Source of the DNA: Candidatus Segatella albertsiae
GTDB taxonomy: Bacteria > Bacteroidota > Bacteroidia > Bacteroidales > Bacteroidaceae
Reading direction: 5' to 3'
DNA length: 12,633 nucleotides
Assembly (NCBI GenBank): GCA_002451555.1
Contig: DKCU01000094.1
Coordinates: 79,589 to 92,221, forward strand
The position numbers and the translations under genes were made by a program. This document shows positions 7,301-12,633 of this stretch, piece by piece (position 1 is the first letter of the stretch; the number at the start of each line of letters is the position of its first letter). Below the pieces are notes generated by a model. It was not told the origin of the DNA and searched no databases. It was given only the letters and a program-made list of their open reading frames with translations.

Positions 7301-7875
7301 CTCTGAGTACATACGGTTATCCGCTCGACTCCCGTGGAGTCATCCAACATGAAGCCGGTGGACATGGATTTGGTAAGCTCGGCGACGAGTACATCTATCA
7401 CAATGCCTTCATCGATGCTTGCGGTTGTAGTTGTTGCGGGCACGTTGATGAGTTCAACTGGGCAAAGAGCCTCGGTTGGTACGACAACCTATCGCTGACT
7501 GGCAAGATGCACGAAGTGGATTGGAGTCATCTCATCTATGACGACCGATACAGCGACCTCGTCGATATCTACGAGGGTGGATTCATGCACAACCGTGGCG
7601 TATTCCGTTCGGAACCCAACTCCTGCATGAACAACGACATCCCTTACTATAGTACCATCAGTCGTGAGAGCATCGTGAGACGAATCAAGCAATATGCAGG
7701 CGAGACATTCTCGTTTGAGGACTTCGTGAAGAATGATAAGCGCGACGCTGGTGTCGTGGAAAGCCGTGCCTTCGGAGGCAATGGAGATGCGCGAACCGCC
7801 GGAACCTATCAGCACAAGCCTGTCTTCCATAAGGGAAGTCCACTGAATAAAGCAAAAAAGACAAGACGGAAATAA
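4351..7875 (+). CDS. Multidomain lipoprotein: fimbrillin domain, BspA-like LRR, BACON, M64 metallopeptidase
   Basis: A 1174-residue surface lipoprotein with lipobox MLTGC (Cys22). Residues about 35-312 form an Mfa-like fimbrillin domain (YDLYWKDKHTHIDVYGYYPF, GGYEASDFLWGK, closing SITPWEND). Residues about 322-410 are the cap seen before many Prevotella LRR arrays (KITGEINAKDFYFMRD). About eleven LRR_5 repeats of roughly 23 residues follow (415-692), then an end motif near 723-740. Residues 747-833 form a BACON domain (W772, W780, SVSQYGYEYG). Residues about 838-1135 form a peptidase M64 (IgA peptidase) domain: INIVLLGDGYDAKDI, HEAGGHGFGKLGDEY (1000-1014), DIYEGGFMHNRGVFR and EPNSCMNN. The likely job is binding and cutting a host or mucosal protein at the cell surface; the substrate is not shown by sequence. 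The zinc motif has H-E-x-x-x-H spacing, and C1024, C1026, C1028, C1029 and H1031 lie just after it. The tail is basic (KKTRRK), without a type IX sorting domain. Confidence 0.9.
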   Translation: MIKLKYTLLYIAAVATIMLTGCSEHLFSDDQQHDGDRIWLSGDIEQVAVTRVNDNGFSNGDKMGVYIVDYEGDYPGTLKASGNRGDNVLHTFDEPNYKWNSAYDLYWKDKHTHIDVYGYYPFANPESIDDYQFEVQKDQSKASEEGDMGGYEASDFLWGKVADVAPTTSVIRLPLSHRMSNAKVTLVKGSGFTDEEWANVEKIVLTANVARKASINLANGEVKTAGSVENTATIPSRNNDEWRTIVIPQTIPAGTTLFSITIGGVPYKFTKKEAFTYVAGKMMNFGIRVDKSTASGQYKLTLMSESITPWENDLVSHDATAKEYIVINSTAGHLKDAITAANKDYTQVKNMKITGEINAKDFYFMRDSMPHLSALNLKEVRIKAYGRNEEYEENQDDQIPNSAFYFIQTVGGSNSLNRLILPDHLKSIGSNAFYGCKYLTGSLVIPEGVTEIRRGAFNGCTGLNGTLSLPSTLKKLGNRGDDDMQDEGTDYYGGVFQGCKNLTGNLILPDNLELIRGYCFAGCSGFYGELRLPSKLKRMGNCVFQGCSGLSGSLSIPQNVTAIPSEAFHDCGFNGTLTLHDGITNIANDAFANCHFKGELHLPKNLKVISDNAFANNEFSGELKLPSSITHIGSSAFAYNWRLMGILEFPEDMESIGENAFSNCQMLEGLIFPESMETIRQGAFNECYGINSIICRGTMPAYIESGAFNGIAKDNFTLEVPESAIPQYQTANGWRDFKRIAAHHELVCRPSVACALSTEHKQTLTINAEGEWEVASKPDWCEVSPSHGSKKTEVTLTIKEMAKGAGNREGKVVFQLKDKEYTHECSVSQYGYEYGEDEWVTLQKATKGNNGGINIVLLGDGYDAKDIASGEYLTNIKQEVEYFFGIEPYKTYRDYFNVYTAMPLSTESGIGTVNTIRYNRFSTTFTGGVGLKADYDEIFDYALGAPTVNKNNLKQTLIIIVPNSTDYGGITQMWADGSAIAFCPLSTYGYPLDSRGVIQHEAGGHGFGKLGDEYIYHNAFIDACGCSCCGHVDEFNWAKSLGWYDNLSLTGKMHEVDWSHLIYDDRYSDLVDIYEGGFMHNRGVFRSEPNSCMNNDIPYYSTISRESIVRRIKQYAGETFSFEDFVKNDKRDAGVVESRAFGGNGDARTAGTYQHKPVFHKGSPLNKAKKTRRK
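5593..6426 (+). repeat. LRR_5 repeat array within the M64 fusion protein
   Basis: About eleven repeats of the form L-x-L-P-x-x-L-x-x-I-x-x-x-A-F-x-x-C-x-x-L-x-G encode residues 415-692. Each ends with a Gly-containing turn (LTGS, LNGT, LTGN, FYGE, LSGS, FNGT, FKGE, FSGE). One repeat carries an acidic insertion near residues 479-491. Sampled lines at the start of this stretch are poorer in G+C than the fimbrillin and peptidase parts of the same gene. Confidence 0.82.
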
Positions 7876-7929
7876 CAAGAAACAGGTAAAGGAAATAACC
7901 AAGAAATAATAAGAAACAGATATTGTAAC

Positions 7930-8829
7930 ATGAGAAAAAGCAAAATCATACAATATACGGTTATGGCATGGGCTGTCATCCTAGGCTTATCATCTTGTGG
8001 AGAAGAGAGCATGATGGGTTCTTGTCCTGTGGATGCCAAATCCACCCCGATGACCTTTGCCATCAGCCATCCAGGAGGTTCACGTGCCACCGAGACTGAC
8101 TTCGAGGTGAACGACAAGATAGGTCTCTATGTCGCAAAAACCGATGCCCCTCTGGAAATCGGCGGCAACCTCGTCAACAACGAACCGTTGACATACGATG
8201 GAACGAAATGGAATGCAACCCGAACCCTCTACTGGGATGAGGGGACATACAATGCCTACGCTTACTATCCTTATATCAATAAGGTGAGCAGCATCGAGGA
8301 CCAACCTTTCTGCATCAGCACCGACCAAAGCACTTCGAAGACAGAAACGTCTCTCGGAGGCTATGAGGCAAGCGACCTACTCTTCGCCACAAACAAAAAC
8401 CTCACAGCATCGACATCGCCTGTTGCGCTCAACTTCAAGCACATCATGAGCAAGCTCTTGATAAGATTGGTACAGGGAGAAGACTTCGAGGGGGAGATGC
8501 CCACCACTGCTACCGTATATGTTCACAACACCGTGCCAGAAGCCACCATCGACCTACAGGCAGGTGTGGCGACACGGTATGTGAAAGGCACGAAGCAAAC
8601 TATCGTTGCCCACCAAGACGATGACTATATCTACTCCGCCATCATCGTTCCACAGCGCATCGAGAACCGTATGCCGCTCATCGAGGTCATCATGAACGGA
8701 GTGAGCTATCTCTTCGAGAGCAAGTTTCAGTTTAAGCCAGGTACGGAACATTTGGTCAACCTCATCATCTCCGACAACCCTGACCAAGTAAAGATTGATA
8801 TCGGCGGCGAGATACAAGGTTGGCAATAA
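7930..8829 (+). CDS. Second fimbrillin family (Mfa-like) lipoprotein
   Basis: A 299-residue lipoprotein with signal peptide and lipobox GLSSC (Cys23). The body repeats the same landmarks as the operon's first gene: SRATETDFEVNDKIGLYV (51-68), TLYWDEGTYNAYAYYPY (99-115), STDQSTSKTETSLGGYEASD (130-149), a core FKHIMSKLLIRLVQG (169-183) and a short end GGEIQGWQ. The GGYEASD block is closer to the M64 fusion protein than to the first fimbrillin, which suggests duplication within the locus followed by divergence. It lies 54 bases after the M64 gene and 64 bases before the next gene. It may be a further fimbrial subunit (anchor, stalk or tip-adjacent) or a lipoprotein partner of the peptidase; sequence alone does not decide. 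Confidence 0.88.
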   Translation: MRKSKIIQYTVMAWAVILGLSSCGEESMMGSCPVDAKSTPMTFAISHPGGSRATETDFEVNDKIGLYVAKTDAPLEIGGNLVNNEPLTYDGTKWNATRTLYWDEGTYNAYAYYPYINKVSSIEDQPFCISTDQSTSKTETSLGGYEASDLLFATNKNLTASTSPVALNFKHIMSKLLIRLVQGEDFEGEMPTTATVYVHNTVPEATIDLQAGVATRYVKGTKQTIVAHQDDDYIYSAIIVPQRIENRMPLIEVIMNGVSYLFESKFQFKPGTEHLVNLIISDNPDQVKIDIGGEIQGWQ

Positions 8830-8893
8830 GAGAAGAATCTTATAACAAGGGAAGAAGAATATAAAACAAGAAACAGGGCGATAGAAGAAACGA

Positions 8894-9967
8894 ATGAAGA
8901 AGATAATATACATTTTATCAGTTGTCATTTTCCTACTTGCCGTGTGGGCGATTACCTTATGGTTGCCTACAGGAATAGCGCGCCATGCCGACGAGCAAGA
9001 GACACGGTATGGTCTCAACGAGGGATTGGAATTGGTGGAACAAGACTGTGGAAAGGATGGCAAACGATATGTGGTGGAGGACGCCAACGGCAAGGAACTG
9101 TTTGTCATTCCCCTGCGCAACTGTCTGCTCGACACTCGCTATCGCAATGGACAGTTACGATTTCGGGAACAGTACTCTCATCGTGAAGGCTTCATCGACC
9201 GCCAAGGTATGGTTACATTCATCAACGACAGAAACGCTTCCGTTCTAGAGGGCAAGCAAAACATAAAGCAGGATGTTTCTCCGAATGAGTATCTTCCACA
9301 AAATACAAGCGACCCAGAATCGCTACCGCAAACAACTAGCGGCAAAGAAACGCTACCACAAGCGACCAGTGGCAGAACCAGCAGGAGCAAAGTTCTATCG
9401 CAAGTAGATCTCCGCACGATGGCGCAAAGCAATCCTTTCTATAAGGAAGCCGCCAAGATCATGCAAGGCAAGTTGAGCGAATCGGATGCCAAGCGACGTC
9501 ACACCATCCTCAACTACTGCGAGCACTTCCGCACCGCCTACACCACCAAGGACATCGACTTCCTGAGACAGATGTTCAGCGACAAGGCTCTCATTATCGT
9601 GGGCAACGTGGTCAAGACCGCCACCAATGACAACCATGTGCAAGCTGAGAGCAAGGTGACCTACGCCATCCACTCCAAGCACGACTACATCAACCGCCTC
9701 AGCAAGGTGTTTGCCTCCAACCAGAAGATAGATGTCAAATTCTCGGGTTTCTGTATCATGCGGCACCCTACCATGGACGGCATCTATGGCGTGACTCTAA
9801 GGCAACAATACAAGAGCGACCGATACAGTGACGACGGTTACCTCTTCTTGCTTTGGGACTTCAGAGACAAATCGATGCCACTCATCCACGTCAGGACCTG
9901 GCAACCTGCCTCAACTATAGGAGGTAGTGGCGACATCATCAATATACAAGATTTCAACTTGCAATAA
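8894..9967 (+). CDS. Membrane-anchored protein with Thr/Ser/Gln linker and conserved C-terminal domain of unknown role
   Basis: A 357-residue protein. Residues 4-24 form one hydrophobic segment, a signal anchor or an uncut signal peptide, so most of the chain should lie in the periplasm. Residues about 45-110 have a faint WG-repeat-like pattern (GFIDRQGMVTF). Residues 131-160 are three tandem 10-residue repeats (LPQNTSD, LPQTTSG, LPQATSG) forming a polar linker. The compact C-terminal domain (about 175-338) includes FRTAYTTKDIDFLRQMF, ALIIVG, HPTMDGIYGVTLRQQY, YSDDGYLFLLWDF and IHVRTWQP. Its layout resembles a SnoaL/NTF2-like fold, and I recall similar YSD-GY/RTWQP segments in uncharacterised Bacteroidales proteins, but I cannot assign a function. 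It sits between the fimbrillin and the beta-barrel-like gene and could serve as a periplasmic assembly or stability factor. Confidence 0.75.
   Translation: MKKIIYILSVVIFLLAVWAITLWLPTGIARHADEQETRYGLNEGLELVEQDCGKDGKRYVVEDANGKELFVIPLRNCLLDTRYRNGQLRFREQYSHREGFIDRQGMVTFINDRNASVLEGKQNIKQDVSPNEYLPQNTSDPESLPQTTSGKETLPQATSGRTSRSKVLSQVDLRTMAQSNPFYKEAAKIMQGKLSESDAKRRHTILNYCEHFRTAYTTKDIDFLRQMFSDKALIIVGNVVKTATNDNHVQAESKVTYAIHSKHDYINRLSKVFASNQKIDVKFSGFCIMRHPTMDGIYGVTLRQQYKSDRYSDDGYLFLLWDFRDKSMPLIHVRTWQPASTIGGSGDIINIQDFNLQ
9284..9373 (+). repeat. Three 30-bp coding repeats (10-residue units)
   Basis: Three imperfect in-frame units encode NEYLPQNTSD, PESLPQTTSG and KETLPQATSG (residues 131-160 of the membrane-anchored protein). 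The DNA has drifted between units. In-frame repeats of this size can expand or contract without breaking the frame, changing linker length. Confidence 0.8.
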
Positions 9968-9984
9968 AGACCTACATACAAAAA

Positions 9985-10037
9985 GAAAATCCCCTATATA
10001 ATATAATAAAGAAAATCCCCCTATATAATATAATAAG
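9985..10037 (+). repeat. Tandem 26/27-bp duplication before the PEGA-like gene
   Basis: Bases 9985-10010 are repeated at 10011-10037. The only internal difference is a run of four C residues in the first copy and five in the second. The second copy ends 2 bases before the ATG at 10040, so the duplicated segment forms the whole ribosome-binding region. Confidence 0.85.
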
Positions 10038-10039
10038 GT

Positions 10040-11020
10040 ATGAAGTTACAAGAAACCATCTCTAGAATCAAAGGAAGCAAAGCAAAGCTCATGGCTATCG
10101 TCATGTACTTTCTGCTCATGCCTTTTTCCAGTTCTGCACAAGACTTTTCTGTGGCAAGTTTCCGTATGCTGCCCAACGACGTGAGTGCCTTTATCGACAA
10201 TGTAAGAGACCTTAATGACGAGGCCTGTGCGCTCATTAAGGTCATCGCTCCATCCGACTTTGCCTTCTCTACCCCACTGGGTATAGTAAAGCGCAAGGAT
10301 GAGGTGGGAGAAATCTGGCTCTACCTGCCCAAAGGTACCAAGATGCTGACCTTGAAGCACCCGGAATGGGGCGTGATTCGTGACTATCCGTTGGGCAAGC
10401 CACTGGAAAGTCGCATGACCTACGAGATGAAACTCGAACTTCCCAAGCCAGCCGTCACAGAGGTTCACGATACCATCGTAGAGGTCAAGACGGTAACAGA
10501 CACCATCACGGTAACAAAGCGCAAGGAGAAGTTGCCATTATCCTTCTATTCTTTGGCGACCATCGCTCTCCACCAAGACGGACCTTCATACGGACTCTTC
10601 TTTGCCATGATGCGCCGCCATGGTTTCTATCTTCATGCGAGCAGCGACTTCAAGAGCATCGGAAAGACGGAAGGTGACTGTAAGAAGGACGGAAGCATCG
10701 ATGCCGATGGCACCAAACCTTACTTCTCGGGAGAGACTCGCCATAGTAATTACGCAATGACCATCGGAGCCATCCATCGTCTCAACAAGAACTTCAACGT
10801 GTTTGAAGGCATCGGTTACGGTCGAAGTGCTACGGCTTGGCAAAAGAGCGAAAGCGAGGATGGCGGCTACCTACTCAATGAAGGACTCACCCACAAGGGA
10901 GTCACTGCCGAGTTGGGTATTCTTGCGTCATTCAACCGTCTTACCCTATCAGCCTCAGCCATCACCATAGCAGGAAAGCAATGGCAAGGTTGCATAGGCA
11001 TCGGAATCAAAATCAATTAA
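10040..11020 (+). CDS. Exported protein with PEGA-like N-terminal domain and outer-membrane barrel-like C-terminus
   Basis: A 326-residue protein with a signal peptide (hydrophobic core 17-29, cleavage near SSA-Q at 33/34). The N-terminal domain (about 36-135) has a PEGA-like pattern: EIWLYLPKGTKMLTLKHPEW, then DYPLGKPLESRMTYEMKLEL. A Thr/Val-rich linker follows (EVHDTIVEVKTVTDTITVTK, 141-160). The C-terminal half (about 168-326) alternates short aromatic/Gly-rich beta strands and ends in GIGIKIN, as in small outer-membrane barrels, though it does not end in the classical aromatic residue. It probably sits in the outer membrane with a periplasmic or surface PEGA-like module. The gene starts 72 bases after the preceding stop and its own stop is 4 nt before the next ATG. 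Function unknown; an assembly or anchoring role for the neighbouring lipoproteins is inference only. Confidence 0.75.
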   Translation: MKLQETISRIKGSKAKLMAIVMYFLLMPFSSSAQDFSVASFRMLPNDVSAFIDNVRDLNDEACALIKVIAPSDFAFSTPLGIVKRKDEVGEIWLYLPKGTKMLTLKHPEWGVIRDYPLGKPLESRMTYEMKLELPKPAVTEVHDTIVEVKTVTDTITVTKRKEKLPLSFYSLATIALHQDGPSYGLFFAMMRRHGFYLHASSDFKSIGKTEGDCKKDGSIDADGTKPYFSGETRHSNYAMTIGAIHRLNKNFNVFEGIGYGRSATAWQKSESEDGGYLLNEGLTHKGVTAELGILASFNRLTLSASAITIAGKQWQGCIGIGIKIN

Positions 11021-11024
11021 GAAC

Positions 11025-12633
11025 ATGAAACGTCAAATCATATATCTTGTCACCCTTTGCACATTGGCTTCATGCAGCAGTGACAAGCCAACTTACCTGG
11101 AGCCGCATCTATCGACTTTGGCTGCTTCCGACATCACCAGAACGGAAGCAACCTTGAATGGAACTGTCTCCATCGAGGGAGATGCCGATATACCACAACT
11201 GTATTTCAAATACGGAACTACAGAGAATATGGAAAAGACGGCACAGGCTACAATAGACGAGAATGCAAAAGAAAGCTATACTGGAGGTGGCAAGGGAGCC
11301 AAGACTTCTGTTCACTTGAGCAACCTTGTGGCAGGCACCACCTATTATTATATGTTGCAGGGAAGCAATGGGCGAACCATTACCACCAGCAACAGGATGA
11401 GTTTGACGACACAATCCAACGAGAAGCCATCTTTAGGAGAGGCTAAGATTCTAAGCAGCGGACCGATGAGTGCCATCGTCGGATATGACATTCTTGAAAA
11501 TGGAGGAGAAAACATCTCCGAGACGGGTTGCTACTACGAGCTAACTTCTAACGAAGAAGAAACGAATAGTAGAAGCAATGACAATACTCAAAGCGAGATG
11601 CCAGGAAACCAAGCCCAGAAGTTCCCCCTTCCCAACTATGAAGGAAGCATCGGACAACAAAAGCTTCTTATCAACGATTTGCATCGCAATGCCACCTATA
11701 AGATTTGGCCATACGCCATCAGCCGTGTAGGAGAAGCCATCGGTTCCCCTATCACCTATACGACAAGCGATGCCATCACGCTCCATGAGCCAGGCGAACT
11801 TTCCGCATTAATAGGCGACCACCTATACGAATACACCTCGCTCACATTGGCGGGTTCGATGAACGGCGATGACCTATGCAGTCTTCGAAAGATGATGGGC
11901 CGCAATCAGGACGAGACGAGCACACAAGGGAAACTCTCCCACCTTGACATGACGGAAGTGAAGATTGTAGCCGGAGGAGGTTCTTATGGCGCATCAAGAT
12001 ACACCCAAGACCATGTGATAGGTCAAGGACTCTTCGCCAACTGCGACAACCTCATCGAAGTCAAACTCCCCATGGATGCCACGACTATCGAAAAGGATGC
12101 CTTCTCCAACTGCACGGCTCTCTCTAAGATAGAGATTCCCGCATCCGTGACAAGCATCATACCATCCAGTGGTTGCACGGCACTACAAGACATTGAGGTT
12201 TCGGGAGCCAACGCCAACTACAGGAGCCAGGACGGCGTACTGCTCAATGCAGCGAGTACCGAAATCGTTTGGTTTCCCATGGGCAAGCAAGGTTCATACA
12301 CCCTACCGTCCACCATTGCCTCCATCGGAGACTATGCTTTCAAGGGATGCAGCATAGAAATATTCACTCTTCCTGATAACATGAAGACATTAGGACAAGG
12401 GGCTTTCATGGAGAGCAAGGTGAAAGAAGTGAAACTGCCTGAAAATCTGAGGAGAATACCTACCAGTAGTTTCCAAGGTTGCACGCAGTTGAAAGTGGTT
12501 AGAACAGGCAGCAAGTTGGAAGCCATCTCAGATTATGCCTTCGACTTATGTCCGCTTACAGACATCTACATTGAGGCGGAACGTGTTCCTCATTGTGACA
12601 CACATGCTTTCAGCACAAGAGGAGAAAGTTTCC
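11025..12633 (+). CDS. Fn3-like and BspA-like LRR lipoprotein (N-terminal part, runs off the window)
   Basis: From the ATG at 11025 the frame stays open to the window end (536 codons). The start MKRQIIYLVTLCTLASCSS is a lipoprotein signal with Cys17. Two Fn3-like domains follow (about 28-129 and 134-247; for example SVHLSNLVAGTTYYYMLQGS in the first and NATYKIWPYAIS in the second). Then comes the LRR cap (LTLAGSMNGDDLCSLRKMMG, with LSHLDMTEVKI) and LRR_5 repeats (GLFANCDNLIEVKLP, DAFSNCTALSKIEIP, IASIGDYAFKGC). Between repeats lies the BspA block NYRSQDGVLLNAASTEIVWFP. The cap matches residues 322-410 of the M64 fusion protein in plan, so the two share a module. The gap to the previous gene is 4 nt, indicating translational coupling. 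Expected role: surface adhesion. What follows the LRR array is unknown. Confidence 0.88.
   Translation, partial: MKRQIIYLVTLCTLASCSSDKPTYLEPHLSTLAASDITRTEATLNGTVSIEGDADIPQLYFKYGTTENMEKTAQATIDENAKESYTGGGKGAKTSVHLSNLVAGTTYYYMLQGSNGRTITTSNRMSLTTQSNEKPSLGEAKILSSGPMSAIVGYDILENGGENISETGCYYELTSNEEETNSRSNDNTQSEMPGNQAQKFPLPNYEGSIGQQKLLINDLHRNATYKIWPYAISRVGEAIGSPITYTTSDAITLHEPGELSALIGDHLYEYTSLTLAGSMNGDDLCSLRKMMGRNQDETSTQGKLSHLDMTEVKIVAGGGSYGASRYTQDHVIGQGLFANCDNLIEVKLPMDATTIEKDAFSNCTALSKIEIPASVTSIIPSSGCTALQDIEVSGANANYRSQDGVLLNAASTEIVWFPMGKQGSYTLPSTIASIGDYAFKGCSIEIFTLPDNMKTLGQGAFMESKVKEVKLPENLRRIPTSSFQGCTQLKVVRTGSKLEAISDYAFDLCPLTDIYIEAERVPHCDTHAFSTRGESF

Noticed and set aside
9284..9373. Short tandem repeats as a CRISPR array
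   Set aside because: The repeats are contiguous, in frame and diverged, with no spacers; no cas genes are present.

Overview
The window looks like Bacteroidales DNA, most probably Prevotellaceae (Prevotella/Segatella-like). The grounds are fimbrillin (Mfa-like) lipoproteins, BspA-type LRR_5 repeats, a BACON domain, an M64 peptidase, a DUF1703-type ATPase, and promoters of the Bacteroidetes form (TTG-like box, about 20 bases, TAnnTTTG) with few Shine-Dalgarno sites. No rRNA, tRNA, CRISPR array or transposase was seen.

Layout. (1) Bases 1-1091, minus strand, AT-rich: a two-gene unit made of a four-helix membrane protein (435-1091) followed 4 nt later by the start of a secreted BspA-like LRR protein (430 to beyond base 1). 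A promoter reads leftward from about 1154-1123. (2) Bases 1092-1614: a non-coding stretch with two copies of an unusual inverted repeat and promoter elements. (3) Bases 1615-2868, plus strand: an AAA-ATPase/PD-(D/E)XK family protein that seems to have lost its nuclease core through an in-frame internal deletion; a strong intrinsic terminator follows. (4) Bases 2927-3317: a leader with a long imperfect palindrome, a clear promoter (3188-3219) and an 8-codon upstream ORF that overlaps the next start. (5) Bases 3318 to beyond 12633, plus strand: one apparent operon of six genes encoding, in order, a fimbrillin lipoprotein, a 1174-residue lipoprotein that joins a fimbrillin domain, LRR repeats, BACON and an M64 peptidase, a second fimbrillin lipoprotein, a membrane-anchored protein with a conserved C-terminal domain I cannot name securely, a PEGA-like/beta-barrel-like exported protein, and a lipoprotein with two Fn3-like domains plus LRR repeats that runs off the window.

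The most interesting part is the six-gene operon. Every product has an export signal or membrane anchor, and adhesive modules (fimbrillin, LRR, Fn3, BACON) are combined with a putative IgA-type metallopeptidase. A reasonable inference is a surface or fimbria-tip assembly that binds and cuts a host or mucosal glycoprotein. Secondary points are the deleted ATPase/nuclease gene, the TTTCCGAAA inverted repeats, and the tandem duplications just upstream of two start codons in the operon.
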